Below are positions 1 through 12,750 of a stretch of 64,000 bases of DNA, piece by piece. The notes under the pieces were generated by a model that ran no database searches, was not told where the DNA came from, and worked only from the letters and a program-made list of their open reading frames with translations. Origin of the DNA: Isoetes taiwanensis (lineage: Eukaryota; Streptophyta; Lycopodiopsida; Isoetales; Isoetaceae). Position 1 is the stretch's first letter. Each line of letters starts with the position of its first letter. The position numbers and the translations under genes were made by a program. The DNA lies in assembly GCA_021234155.1 (NCBI GenBank), contig JAJEKV010000049.1:1143487-1207486 (forward strand), in the 5' to 3' direction.

Positions 1-389
1 AGCTCTTTAAGCAAAGACACCCCGAAGTTGCTCTAAGGAGTCCGAAACCCTAGATATGGCGGGGCCCGTGCCATGACACGGGGATAACCTCGACAACTTC
101 TATCTTGGGGCTTAAGCGATTTATCTTTGAATTTGCCTTCCGACCTCAAGGATATGGAATCCGACGAGGACCTGGAATTCAGGCGAGGGAAAGTGAAAGG
201 GCTGAAAATCATTGCTAGAAAGGGGGGAATAGAGTGAGTGAAGTAGTCATGAACAATAGGGAATGGGTTACAATTACGGTTTGTGTTAATCTTTGAGGGG
301 TACGTGGATTCCCAACATGTATATTTTTAAAGGAAATCGCGATGAGGCATGATCACATTGCAAGATGTGAAGAAGGTGCCATTCAGCTG

Positions 390-2225
390 TCCAATCTTCG
401 GCTTGGATGACATCGAATCATTTTAAGTCATGGGCTGTCACATTTTGCAAACAAGAGTTCCGTGTGGTGTATCCCCGCACCAGCCTCACCTTATCATATT
501 GGATGGTCATGGCGATCCACGTAGAGCTGGAAGTCATATTGGAGGCAAAAGAGAAGGGCATCCACTTTGCCTTATTGCCTCCACACACATCTCATAGACT
601 TCAACCTCTAGATGTGGCATGCTTTGCCCCTTTAAGGCAAAGATTCAAGAGGCATAGAGCTGCCTATATGGTTAGCAAAGGGAGGGCTGAACCAAAGAAG
701 GAGGAGATAGCAGAATTGATTTCACAATCAATTGCATGTGGCCTCACACCCCAAAACATCAAGGCAGGTTTTAGAGCCACTGGTATCTGGCCCTTTGACC
801 AGGAGAAGGTTAAGCCAGGCCAAGAATGTACCAGGTTTGGGAGGGTGCATGTTGAAGACATTACATTAGGCCAGGAGCAGGCTGGAGAAGATTATCATCC
901 AGATATGGCACAAGTGGAGGCCTTTGACATGGCAGAAGTGCACCAGCTATGGGAGGCCTTACCTGGACAACTCCCAATTGATGTGCAAAATGACCAAACA
1001 CCACACAATCCACCTGTTGAGCAAGTGCCACAAGCTGAGCATGTGGAACATACCCATGAATTACCCATGGAAGGTGCTGCTGTAGTGAGTCAGGTGCATG
1101 TCAATGATGTTGGAGGGTCTCAGACATGTGGCATGCCATCACAGACCATAAGGACAAGGAAGAGAGGCTTTGCCCCTGATCTAGGAGGGAGAGTTCACAT
1201 ATCAAGTGATGGTTTCTGTGAGGCATTGAGAGCGTAATGTGCTAGAAGGGCGAGGTCGAGAAATTGAAAATGGAAGCCGGCAAGACAAGGAAGGTTGAGA
1301 CTGCAAGAAGGAAGGTTGAAAGGGAGGAGGCTGCCAAAAGGGCACAGGCTAACAGGGAGGAGAGAGAGCAGAGGAAGTTGGCTGATGCAAGGGAAGCTGC
1401 AAGTGCTGCAAGGCTTAGGGAGTTCATGTACCCAAGAGGGATGTCTAGAGTGGCATCCATATTTGGTTTTCAAAGGGTGTTGAGCGAGGAGGTTAAGACA
1501 AGAAGATTACAGGTGAGAAACAGACTTAGGGTGAGACAAGGGTTAAGTCCACTTGGGGCACCCATTGCTGCAAATCAGACGTCCCCAGGAATTGACCAAG
1601 CTCTTGGACCTGCTGTTCCTGCTAGTCCCTGTGTAGACCTGAACTCACAACCATTGGATGATGCTGATGAGGAGCAAGTCATGTGCAGTTTGGATGACAC
1701 ACATATCTGCTCGGTTGATGCTGGTCATGAGCATAATGTAAGTATAGAGGGTTGCATACCTCTAGTTAGGCCTGTAGCAAACCCAATCATCACGCTCAAT
1801 TCACCATTGAAGAGGTGGGACTTGCCAGCTCCACAGCAACATGCTGATATTGTTCACGGGAACTCAATGAGACTGGACACCCAGGGATGGGTGAACTACG
1901 CTGCCGCCAATTCAGGACCCGAACATGACCATGTTGCTGCTACAGACAAGGCAAGGATTATCATGGCGTGGACCCTGGAATTGTAAGCCGTGCAAAGGAG
2001 ATGGATATTGACTTTGCAAGGATATGGAGGGCTGACATGGCTCGAGTCACCCAGCCAACTCCAAGGTTTGGAGAGGGGACCTCATTCATAGCTACACCCG
2101 CTGATAGTCAGGTATGTTTGGTCACTTTGCAATCATAATTTTCGGTTCACCTTTCATTTGACATTGCTATTAACAGACAATGTGCACAGGTATTCGAAGA
2201 CTCGGATGAAACCCAAGACAATTAA
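390..2225 (+). pseudogene. pogo/Tigger-like DDE transposase gene, frameshifted
   Basis: This is the C-terminal half of a DDE_1-superfamily transposase (pogo/Tigger/jerky-type cut-and-paste transposon). The LILDGHG motif carrying a catalytic Asp lies near 495-515, and the PPHTSHRLQPLD block with the third acidic residue lies near 575-615. A long charged tail follows at 1264-1960. The reading frame changes near 450-525, stops at 1237 and shifts again near 1960. After the last shift, a frame reading SRAKEMDIDFARIW runs to a good donor at 2112, a 78-nt intron (2112-2189, GTATGT to CACAG) and a last exon ending in TAA at 2223-2225. The element is therefore dead, but it still shows a spliced C terminus. 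No N-terminal HTH/CENP-B domain or terminal inverted repeat was recognised upstream. The family call rests on the motifs; exact subfamily is uncertain. Confidence 0.75.
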
Positions 2226-2605
2226 GTATCTCGACAATTTAATATATGGACAAAATAGTGAACTTGTTGTACAAGATTTATGATTAAAATAGTGATAAGA
2301 CTGTTGTACATTCTGCTTGTTCCATGATTTGCCAATCCATTAGAAGTATGGGGCATGGACCAGACACGATCATTATCATACATAAATAACAGCAGCAATG
2401 AACAATGGCAATGAACATCAATGAACATAAGCAACAGTGACAGTAATAAGATCATTCCATTAAACAAAAATAATGATCATACAAAATTGTGCCCTCAGGC
2501 TGCACAAAATTAGCCCGAAGGGCTGTTTCACAAGCTAAACCAAGAAGGAAGAGGAGGGGAGGATCGTCCAGGTTGGCCTTTCTGTACAAAGGTGGCGAGA
2601 TTTCT

Positions 2606-3173
2606 TTAACCTACAGGGCTCTGGAAGAGCACATGGTCGCCGTCTGTGACTACGATCTGGCAGTGGATCAGATCATTCTCTGAACGAGCCCGCTCAACTT
2701 GAGAGACGATTTCGGGCGAGACCTCCACGCTGACAGAAGAACCCACGGCCGCTGTGATCTCTGCCGGGGTAACCAAACAGTTCCTAACCTTGAAGGAATT
2801 AGGAGTCGTCGAGGTTGAGGAGGAGCTGACAGGGGAGGAAGGAGCACTCGGAGTAGGGCGAGCCCTCTTCGACGGATCATACCCCCTACCTCTCACCACA
2901 TCCCACCTCCCGCCGGACCCGGGATAACTGGTTCTTCTGGGATCCATGGCGCCTAAACCCTGTAAGACAACGAAAAAACAGAAGATCAATGCATGATTCG
3001 AAACAAAAACAATTCAGACGCTCATAGCTTACCTCCGACGCTTCAGAAACCCGGATGCTTGAGCGGAATGGACTAGGCCTACCGCCTGCTCGATCTCTCC
3101 ATTTAAAGGCTGAACTGCAATGATGGGTAAGGATTTCGAAAAATCTGGCTTTTACAGCCGAATTAATTTTCAT
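2606..3173 (-). CDS. possible small two-exon gene, unknown function
   Basis: An open frame on the minus strand (3173 down to 2606) is joined by a convincing 73-nt intron at 3032-2960: donor GGAG/GTAAGC, acceptor TCTTACAG/GG. The splice is phase 0, and both flanking frames stay open, giving up to about 164 residues. A shorter start lies at MDPRR (ATG at 2947-2945, about 113 residues), just inside exon 2. The product is Ser/Pro/Thr-rich near its middle and matches no family I recognise. It could be a short hypothetical gene, the 5' part of a decayed gene or repeat-derived. The splice signals are seen directly; function and reality of the gene are not. Confidence 0.3.
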
Positions 3174-3735
3174 CCGGACATGGCAGAGAATGTTCTATCC
3201 AATTTGGCTTACGAATTGGAGGTGGAGTGCAGAAAATCGCCTCGATTTTTGCACGAAGGGGGCCAAAAAGGCAACCATTACCGTTGGCGGTACCTCGATA
3301 GCCGGTACCATACGTATCAGTAGCTGGCGACCTAGGCCTCGTATACGGCACCTAGGTACGCCGATATTAATGTACTGTGGCCCTAAGGCGGGAGGCTGTA
3401 TGGCGTGAAGATCCAAGTACGTGGGCGATAGGTAGCAACCGGTGCGCGGTAGGAGGCAACTGACGCGCGTTAGCGTGCAATAACCCACACTGAAGACGGC
3501 CTCGGATATCACGAAGTGTGGTTATGAGCCTGGCGACGGTGGACCTTTGACCCCCCTTCCTTGATGCGACCATAACTTTCGACAGAGATTGAATTTCGGA
3601 AAATTGTCTTCGGGGAAGATGTACAGGACAACATTAGGTATCCGAATAATTTGACGGATCGAAAGATGGGTGAAATCCGGGTGCATGAGGACAATTTGCC
3701 CCTTAAGTGCGCGGAATATGGCGACCATACCCTAA

Positions 3736-3780
3736 GTGAGCTCTCCGTGGACGATAAAAATACCTTCCTTCCTTCTACTT
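3736..3780 (+). repeat. LINE-B 3' tail fragment with CTTC-rich end
   Basis: The segment CTCTCCGTGGACGATAAAAA followed by a short TTCC repeat matches the extreme 3' end of the LINE-B copies at 26.6, 31.1 and 41.1 kb (the CCGTGGACGCTAAAAA block before a microsatellite). Nothing else of the LINE remains, so this is a very short 5'-truncated insertion or a relic. Confidence 0.5.
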
Positions 3781-3996
3781 AGAAACTAAGAGTCAAAGTT
3801 GTGTTCGTAAAGCTTAGTTGATTTTTGCATATAATAATATACAATATCACCATGGAATTTGTCCACCATGCCTTGTTTATGCTTTTGACAAGTACCAATG
3901 CTGCAAAATGCCCTCACAATAAAGATTTGCACGCTTAGAGCTCCTGCCCCTTAAGAAAAAACTTTTTATACAAGATGTCGTAATTTATTTTTTGAT

Positions 3997-4169
3997 GCAG
4001 ATTTGTAGTGCTGTAACGGAATCAAATGGCACTACTGATTTTGAGTAACTATCTCTAGCGGAAGGGAAATATTGTAAAAGGCAGATTTGTAGTGCTGCAT
4101 TGTAACGGAATCAAATGGCACTACTGGTTTTGAGTAACTATCTCTAGCGGAAGGGAAATATTGTAAAAG
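3997..4169. repeat. 84-89 bp tandem duplication
   Basis: There are two head-to-tail copies, 3997-4080 and 4081-4169. Each begins GCAGATTTGTAGTGCTG and ends ATATTGTAAAAGGCA. They are nearly identical apart from a five-base insertion in the second, so the duplication is recent. The stretch from here to the U-box gene has no other recognisable feature. Confidence 0.9.
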
Positions 4170-4694
4170 GCATTCTTTTAGTTTGACCTTGGTATATGTT
4201 TTGTACATTTATTGACCTGCTCCCTTCATCTTGCATATTCTTTCCTTGTAATTATTCAAGATCTGCTTTGTTCAAATACAATATACAGATGAAACAGCAT
4301 ACAAAACAAAGGTCCCTACATTTATCAATAAAAACCCTCTAGCGTGATGGCCTCGTCATATAAATAACAATCTTATTAACAATTACCTTTTAACATTGGC
4401 GACAACACTTTTGTTGCTGTGGGGAATAGCACAGACAAGCCTGCCAACCAGCTTTGAGTCATGTATACAGCCTGAGCAAGGACAAGGATCTCGTGTAAGA
4501 AAACCAGGTCTTACTAGGACCGCTGCAGCAATTTCATGTGGAGCATATCCACAAAATCAATAACAAATAAGTGCAATAGAATCTCTCATTCGTTTATGCA
4601 CAAACCCTCATCTAGAAAATGGTATGCCACAATACAGTAACAAAATACAAGAGTGCCAAGACACTATGATAGTACAGCATAAAGAATAGGATAA

Positions 4695-7600
4695 CTACCG
4701 GCGCCCAGTTGGTTGGTAAACTCCTGAGAAATTGGGAATCTTGTCCAGATGCTTCAGGCATCTTTCTGCATGTTGCTTGGTTTGATAGCCACCATGCCTG
4801 AATGCATCAATGAGTGAGCCATACACATCTGGATTGGTCGCTACTTCTTTTGCAGTATCGCCATTGCGCAGGAACCTCTCAAGAGTCCAGGCTGCACGTT
4901 CTCTTAGATGTTCACTTTTGTGTTCATGGAGGACAGTCACTACGGGGTGCACCATGCCTGCTTTTTGTAACACCTGCACACCTCTTTCCACATCCTGTGG
5001 CTCTTGGATCAAGGTTGAAAGAGCATTTATTGCAGCCTCCACAACTTTGATGTTTTTATTCTCCAGACATGAAACGAGAGGATCAACAGCTTTTGCTTCT
5101 ATAAGACAGAATGTGTCCTTGGCTGTGCAAATTCCTGAATGAACAGGGCAGAGAGTAACTGTAGTTTTTGGTGGAAAACAACAAGACAAGAAACTTTTTG
5201 TAACCGGAATTTCAGTCAGCTCAGCAAGGGGTCTGGACTTCTTTGAAAGGTTTTCCAGAGCAATGGCTGACCACCTCTGCACTTCATCCAAATGTACTGT
5301 ATCTAAGAATAATTTGAACTGAGAAGCTAGATCATTTTCCTTAGCCATCCTTAGAATATCTGGATCGTCCAAGTTGTATGTGAACCTCGCCAACACCCCA
5401 ACAAGTCCTTCCTGAAGTGCTGGTATATACTTCTTTGCCCCTATCCTTGGAGCATTGTGTCCAACCTCCTGAAGCCTTTGGACAACAACTGCCACAAGGC
5501 CTTCATCATATAATGCTCGTGTCAGCTGAAAGTCCATAACTGGAAGATTAGCCAAAAGCCCTGCACTGTTGGCAGCCATTTCCATATTTTGTTCATTAGG
5601 TCCCACCAGCCTGACCAGTGTTCCAAGTTGACGTGTAATAATTCTCAATCCATCTGCAAGTTCCTGGCCCATATGCGGGGAAAGACAATTTAACAACCGA
5701 AGAGACGTCATGAGAAGATCCTTCTGAGGAGCTTCCAGAAACTGTATGAGACTCACAGTGGCACCTGCACTTTTGATATGACTGACAATATTCCCTACCT
5801 CAGTAGGTGATGAAGCAAACCCTAATAGGACTTGTAAGAGTTTTGTCTCAATAGCTGGGCTCGTGTTACTGATTAAATGTAGCAGATTATGCACAATTGG
5901 TTCTGATGTTAGGGTATTCCCACTTTCATCAATTCGAACAGACTCCCACTCGGTCCCAGAGCTGACAACGTTTGCAACTACTGTTGCTGCAATCTCTTTA
6001 AGTTTTGCTGGAACCTGACCAAAACCAGCCATAAATAGATCTTTCATCAAAGACTGCAAGACCCCAGCCCTGACTAAAAGCTTTCCATTGCTCTCTTGAC
6101 TAGATAAAGTACGTAAAGCTTTAAGAGCGGCTTCTCGCACTATCAACTTCTTGCTGCTAAGCATTTTAACCAAAATATCTGCCCCGTGCTCTGCAAGCAA
6201 CGACTTTCCTTCTTGGTTGAGGGGAATTTCAGAAATGTGATTGGCCATGTCTGCCCTTGCATCTTCTGGACCTGTAATAGAAAGAAAGAAAGATTATATT
6301 AACGCCTACGAGAGACCGCTTGGGTCTATAGAGAAGGGACTGTCATTTGACACACATACACAATACAAAAGTATGCATAATGTTTGGAAATCCTGAAGAC
6401 TGGAGACAAGTATTCATAGCCCAAGCACAAAGAAAATCATATTGTAAGATAAAGTTTTAGAAAGCCTTCATTTGGACCCTATAGGCCAAGGTATGGACAA
6501 GACATGACAATAACTCTTTCAATGTACTTAATGAACACTGCTACCTTCTCATATATAGAACAATCTTTTTAAAGCACCAACTTCCATTACCTTCTCGAAG
6601 CCTTCTTATAAGTGGGTTCAGCCTGCCATTTTCTGCCATTTGCCTGACATTTTGATCACATCTTTCTAGATTTTGAAGTGTCTGTTCTGCTTTCTGTGCC
6701 AAATTTTCTGACTTGTTTCCAGATAACCCAATAAGAATAAGGACTGCTCCATTATTTGATCCTATCTTTTCACACAATGAAAGGGATGTTGATAACTCGT
6801 GCAAAAATGAAAGTGCAGCAACAGCTTCCTGGGCGAGTTCTCTTGACAAGCTTTTTACTGCACTATAAATGGCAGTCGTCTTTCCAATCAATTCCTGACA
6901 ACAAGGATAACAATGGTAAATACTCATTGAAATGGAATGTCATTCCCCAAAGACTTTGTTGACATTCGTTTAAGCAAAACAAAGAATATCTAAGAAATCT
7001 GAAAAAGAATACAATGTTACCTTCATCTCCTCATCATCTTCTGCCAATATTTGTAGGGTCTCAAAAGCTTTGCACCTTCCCTTTTCACTGTGTATGCTGT
7101 TTTTCAGAAGGTCTGCAATTGCAGAAACCTCACCCCTGATCTTGGATTTGTTGAATTTATTCTGATGGCAAAGTGCCTGTACATCCTCTAGACCTATCAA
7201 TATATCTGCTTCTGGTATACCACGTTGTAGCAATGAAAGGGCATTTTTCAGGCGCAAAGCTTCATTCCTTCCATTCCACTCTTCAATCGTATTCCGCAAT
7301 GCAATGCTAGGTTTCATTGTAGTGCTTTCAACTTTTCTTTGAGTTGCTGGACATGTTAATGGCCTGCCCTCACTTAAGCATTGTTTAAACCACTGTTCAA
7401 TGGCACTTCTCTCATATGTTCTTCCAGTCTCGATGGTAACTGGATCAATCATGACTGCCTTTAACAATGGACAAAAGAAAGAATCATATGGTTCTTCTAG
7501 TTGTATCCGACCACGCTGACCTGCTTCACTTGGGGGACTCATTTGCGCTTGTCTTTCAACCCAGCTATCAAAGATATTCCCAATCAGATTCATCTTTCGA

Positions 7601-8229
7601 TAATCATCAGGTCCTTCAATGTCATTCCTTGCAAGTTCTATTTGATTTTTAAGGGCGCTTGGATCTCGGCTTAAATCATCCACACCAACTGTCCTGGCTA
7701 TGTCCATCAAAATACTTGTCTGTACTGCTAAATCGCTTCTTATATTGCTCGTCTCCCTTTCTAGTGCACTACAGATACGGTCCTCAGAATCCTTTACCTG
7801 AAATTGAACAGTTTGCATCTCATGAGAGAGCCAATCAATAGCACCCTTCATTTCTTGATGGCCTACTATATGGTTCACAGGGATTAGACCCAGGGTACGC
7901 CCCAATTCATGGGTAATATTCTCTAGCTTGTTAACCACAGACCTAGAGTGGGTTAACAAGTACATCCTGCTTTTATTATTACACAAAGTGATAAGCTGAT
8001 AGGCACTATCCACATCTTTGCAACAAGTCTCTAGAATGTCAATAACTTCGTTGCCTCTTACACACTTTTGAAGCTCATTAGTGATGGGGAGCATCTTCTC
8101 CAAATAAGCTGCAAGGCGCTCAAAATGCTCATTTTCTGCTGTCAGGCGCCGTGCAGAGTTAGCAACTACTGTGAGCTTATCCGCCAACTGATCAAACATC
8201 AAATCTTTAGAAAGTTCCCTCTCTGCCAT
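4695..8229 (-). CDS. U-box domain ARM-repeat E3 ubiquitin ligase (PUB42-45/SAUL1-like)
   Basis: This is an intact three-exon gene: exon 1 8229-7021, exon 2 6894-6591, exon 3 6271-4695. Both introns have GT/AG ends in frame (phases 0 and 1), and the CDS is 3,090 nt for 1,029 residues. Residues about 1-230 are the helical N-terminal region of this plant PUB subfamily. The U-box is at about 245-320, with FFCPLLKAVMIDPVT and CPATQRKV blocks and a trailing IEEW. The remainder is ARM-type helical repeats ending in KHLDKIPNFSGVYQ. U-box proteins accept ubiquitin-loaded E2 and transfer ubiquitin to substrates bound by the ARM repeats. SAUL1-type members act at the plasma membrane in senescence and immunity; that role is inferred by family only. 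The start MAERELSK fits family N termini, although the frame stays open 38 codons further upstream. The length fits the longer, roughly 1,000-residue members of the group. Confidence 0.93.
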
Positions 8230-8343
8230 GCTTAGTTCACTCCCAAACCTCAAAAACAGTCTATGGCATGAACCCTCCAGTACTATCACCCATTCAAACA
8301 GCGCAACAAAAAACTTGAGCTGCAGAAAACTTGATTTGCACAA

Positions 8344-9416
8344 AAACCCAATAAACTACTTCATACCTCAAGAGTTTTTGATGATATGTGTTAGAAATCC
8401 AGCAGGGGAAGGAATTATTGAAGAACTCCGACAAGGCAGACAGATGGAGAAAAACACAGACGGGGTCAATTGGGGAAAGAGAGGGGGCAGGGAGGCTGCT
8501 GATTATCGAGCAGCGCCATAGGTGGCACGTCGGACGCCATAGCTAAGACCAGCTCATACTGAAGAGTGGTCTTACTGGAAGCAAGCAAGCAAGCAGGTGA
8601 ATAACGTGCATTGAATACCCTGCCTTTGTACAAAGAAGCTTCCTAAAATCCATTACATTACATGTTCCTACTCATTTTCTGTTCTTTTTAACCATACTCT
8701 TTTTACTGGTCTGACTACTTTTGTCTCCTCCTGCTAACTTGTCCTCTTAGTGAATTACATGTCTCTTCTTTGTATTATCCTGATGTTTATTCTTTTTGTG
8801 TGGATCTTAAACTATCTGGCCTTATTATGGACGTTAAACTACTATTCTACTATGTCCTTTTAACTACCTCCCCATTGTTTGTAACAAAAGCAAGCAAGTG
8901 CTCAACTATTTGACCTATTCCACCCAATTAATTTGCTACCAAAGTCTTATGTTCTCTAGGACCAGTCTTTTCCAGCTGTAGAACTGTAAATGCCTTGAAG
9001 TCTTGCTTGAACTTTCTCAGTGTTTTACTTTCTCAGTGTTCTATTCTATTCATTGTTCTAGTAGATAAAGAGGGCTTGTTATGCTTATTTCAGACCCATA
9101 TTAGAAACCGTAATTATCTTGATTCGCATATTGCCGCATTAGCAAAGCATGCTCCTCCCCATGAATATTCCATTAGCAATTGACTGCCATCCGGGCCCTT
9201 ACCAGGTGTATTAGCCTATTGAGGGATATTATCCCTTTCAAAATCTCTCATCTTAGAAGTTAGTCCGTTAAGTTCTTTTTGAGCCTTAGGAGGATGAGAT
9301 AGAATCACTATAATATATACACCAATCATTTTTTTCTCTTACTATTAAAGCCATATTCAATATATTAACAATAAAAATAGGTAGAAATAAAAGTATTCAT
9401 TGTATCTTAAGGATAA
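8344..9416. other. intergenic, probable promoter side of the U-box gene
   Basis: This is non-coding sequence upstream of the minus-strand U-box gene. The first 180 bases are purine-rich and probably hold 5' UTR. A short GCAAGCAAGCAAGCAG run lies near 8580. No ORF, RNA gene or clear element was recognised up to the Helitron-like end at 9417. Confidence 0.5.
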
Positions 9417-9444
9417 CTAGTTATGGTGCCCGACGTTGCTGGGC
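9417..9444 (-). mobile_element. Helitron-like 3' terminus
   Basis: Read on the minus strand, an imperfect hairpin (GCCCAGC, loop AAC, GTCGGGC) is followed after 7 nt by CTAG and then T. This is the hairpin-plus-CTRR arrangement of a Helitron 3' end inserted at an A/T site. The hairpin is very similar to the one at 27517-27533. No matching 5' TC end or Rep/helicase ORF was found, so this could be a non-autonomous element or a chance match. Confidence 0.4.
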
Positions 9445-10677
9445 GTAATTAAAATTCTACTATAAAACTATATGAATAAGATGTAGGATTTAGGAGCATA
9501 TATAGGGTTGTTAATAATGCTCTTTTTAAGTTATTGTCCAACTTGGATGTCACATTTACAACTATTGAAAGGTCAAACAATTGCAATTATTGAAATTCAA
9601 CCACTCTATTTTCTTCATGGCATTTGGATCCATGCGACATAGTTAAAGATTGAAAAGTTTTCTTCATTGTAAAATGACAATTGCATCTACAACATACTAT
9701 AAAAGTGACGTATATGTTTTTTACAACAATTGCAATGAATTCGTACCTGTTTGGCATGTAAAGTAGTTCTTATCATTCCATATATAAAGCAGTATCATTT
9801 TCTATTTTTAAAAAATAGGAAGCTAATTTTTCTGGGCTGAGGATAGCCGTTGGGTCGACACGTATGCTCCTTTTGCATTTCCAAATTCAAAAAAGAAAAA
9901 AAAATCAAGGGATGCCACGTTTCTGTTCAAAAGAATCCGCTCCGCTCGGTCAAATGCTCTGATCTCCACTTCCTCTGCTCCATTCCGGCGAACTTCGCTC
10001 TCACACATCGCCGCCATGGCGGTGCAATAGAATGCAGGATTACTTTGCCTGGAAGCAAAGTCTGGATTCTTGGATCTTTATTTGCATGGAACTGGGCCTG
10101 ATTCAAGGTTTTTATTTCCGGATTTTGATGAATGGAGTTATTTTTTTCATTATTTTTTCAGGATTGAGCTATGGGTTATCTTAATTTGAGCTTGGATTGG
10201 TGCAGGGATGCGATTGGCGATGGAAGCTGCATCTATAGATATATCTGGCCAAAAAGATATGATGCTAAGATCCATTTTAACTCTTCATCAGATAACAGAA
10301 AAGGAAGAGGTTAGAGCACCTTTTTGCCCTTCAAACTATCTTTATTTTTGCCCTTTTTCTGCCTTGCAAACCGGGCATTTAAAGCCCAGACCTAAATCCC
10401 TTTCCAAATTTGATCTTTAGCATCCATTGCGAAGAGCTGGACTATAGATTCATACAGATTTCTTGCAAGAAAGAAGACTAAAACCGATTATGCAGGCCGT
10501 GTCTCTGCTATCTGTTATGCTATAGTGAGGATATGAGTCCGCCTGAACACAGGGTTGAATCATCTGATGGTATGTCTGGCATTGTCCTTTCTCGATTCTG
10601 ATATACAAAGTAATGGGCTCTAACTTCCTCTGCAACGCAGGGGCAAGAAACTTTGATGTCATAGCTATCGCCGCCTA
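9445..10677. other. upstream flank of the CesA pseudogene, nothing firm
   Basis: AT-rich sequence. Around 9930-10025 it becomes CT-rich and ends in CGCCGCCATGGCGG, which resembles a plant 5' UTR and start context but is followed at once by a stop. It may be the decayed 5' end of the cellulose-synthase gene downstream. No supported exon was found between 10025 and 10677. Confidence 0.3.
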
Positions 10678-11790
10678 GTGTCTGCAGTCCTTACAAATGC
10701 TCCATTTCTCCTCAATCTTGATTGTGACCATTATATCAACAACAGCAAAGCACTTTGAGAGCGTTTCATGATGGATCCCAATGTTTGAAAGCAAATTTGC
10801 TATGTTCAGTTCCCACAAAGGTTCGACGGTATTGACAGGAATGATCGATATGCAAATCACAACACTGTCTTCTTTGATGTAAGCTAATTTGGTCCATTTG
10901 CACACTATTTGTATATCATGATTTCAATTGATTCTACAAAGATGCATTGTGCAGATCAACTTGAAAGGACTTGATGGAGTGCAAGGACCTGTATATGTGG
11001 GTACTGGATGTTGTTTTAGAAGGTAGTCTCTCTAGGATATGAGCCGCCCAAGAAAAACAGAACAAAAAGCTGAATAAGCTATTGCAGTTGGTGCTGTGGT
11101 GCGCGTAAGAAGGATAAGGGTTTAAAACCAAAATCCAAATCTGATAAGAAGATGACAAGCAGAAGCGACTCTAGCATACCAATATTTAGTCCTGAGGATA
11201 TTGAAGAGGGCATAGGAGGTAAACTTTTGTGTGCATACTTCATTATTCCTTAGGTGTGACTATTACCAAGTTTCTTAATACGTCCTATTTCTGCAGGCTA
11301 CGAACATGAAAAAGCTTTGCTCAGTTCCCAAAAATTCTTTAAAAGACGATTTGGGCAGCCACCAGTATTTGTTGCTTCTACCTCGTTGGAGAATGGAGGT
11401 GTTCCTGAGAGTGTCAGTCCAGCAGCACTTTTGAAAGAAGCTATCCACATTATCAGTTGTGGCTACGAAGACAAAACAGAATGGGAAAAAGAGGTACTGT
11501 CCAGCTGGAATAAAAGAATTTTGCAATGCACTGCTTTACGTTAAACTCATGCTTTTCAACTTATTGTCACAGATTGGCTGGATATACAGGTCAGTTACAG
11601 AAAATATTTTGACTGGATTTAAGATGCAGACACGAGGTTGGAGTTCAATTTATTGCATGGCATCAAGACCTGCATTCGAGGGTTCTGCCTCCATCAATCT
11701 GTCAGATCGCTTGCACCAAGTGCTTCGATGGGCTTTCAGTTGAAATTCTTCTGAGTAGGCATTGTCCTATCTGTTATGGCTACAGTCTTT
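10678..11790 (+). pseudogene. cellulose synthase (CesA) pseudogene, catalytic-core fragment
   Basis: Four exon remnants match the plant CesA catalytic core: 10678-10878 ([20 protein letters not shown], the DxD-type motif), 10955-11218 ([18 protein letters not shown], then a variable region ending FSPEDIEEG), 11297-11493 ([25 protein letters not shown]) and 11573 to about 11790 ([14 protein letters not shown], and QVLRW of the QxxRW motif). The three introns between them (10879-10954, 11219-11296, 11494-11572) keep GT/AG ends at the positions expected for CesA. CesA polymerises UDP-glucose into cellulose at the plasma membrane. This copy is dead: stops near 10760 and 10800, a stop in the GCCFRR block, a frameshift after RWAFS, and neither the zinc-finger N terminus nor the C-terminal membrane helices. 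Confidence 0.88.
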
Positions 11791-12621
11791 AGGTTTTTGC
11801 AGTTGTGAGATTCCACTACCCTCAGATCCTGTCTCTTTTCAGGTGTGTGTGTAATGTTAGAAGATGGCATAGGTGTACTAGCAGATGAACTAAAAAAGTC
11901 GATGTTGCATGGAAGCCCCTGAAGTCACGTTAATGAGTTCTGTCTATGGAAAGGTAGAGTTAGCTGCCTCGCTTTGACCTGTCCAAGCTTGTGACCCGCC
12001 CCCTTTGTCTAGAGTTGTCTGATTTCAAAGTCCTTTCAACAGAGCAAGCCTCGTCAAGTACCTGTTGAGCAGGTTTCAGATATCTACTGTTAAAAATGAA
12101 GTTAAATGCTTTTGATAAGGGAGACAAGCTTTGGTCAGTATGCATGTGCTTTCCAGCATTACCACCGACCACATTAGGCTAGCCAGTTGGAGAAGTTGCT
12201 TCTTTAAGTATGGGCAGAACAGACTAAGATCCTAAATTTTATTGATCTTATTAACAAATTTGTTGTCCATTCTCCTTGTGCCACTGCTGAATTGATGGTT
12301 GCTGAATTGTTAACACCCTGTGCATTCTGTATATTTTCTTCTAGCATATGTTCAATTCCAGCCTGAAGAAGAGTATGATGTTGACCAGGTAAAGAAGAAG
12401 GTCTGTTGTTATACTCAGGGATGGGTGTAAGAAGGCCACTGAGGTGTTTCTTTATGAGTTTGTTCTTTGGGTTGCTTCATTTGAAGGCATAAAAACCATC
12501 TCATCTCCATTTCTCCAATTACCGTATATTCTGCGGGATCCTACAATAATTGATAAAAAGCCCATAGTCTACTTGTGCAATGCTTTTTCATATTATAGAA
12601 ACATCAAGTATCACATTTTAA
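11791..12621. other. downstream flank of CesA pseudogene, unassigned
   Basis: This stretch may contain unrecognisable remains of the 3' part of the CesA gene. No open frame with family similarity was found on either strand. It ends at the 64-bp duplication. Confidence 0.4.
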
Positions 12622-12748
12622 GAACTTTGGCACCATTTCAATTTCAAAGTTACATAAATTTCCCCTCCATGGGGAAGAGAAATGTGAACTTTGGATCCAT
12701 TTCAATTTCAAAGTTACACAAATTTTCCCTCCATGGGGAAGAGAAACG
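12622..12748. repeat. 64-bp tandem duplication
   Basis: Two copies, 12622-12685 and 12686-12748, each contain CATTTCAATTTCAAAGTTAC and CCTCCATGGGGAAGAGAAA. The second runs directly into the GC-rich hairpin. Confidence 0.9.
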
Positions 12749-12750
12749 TT

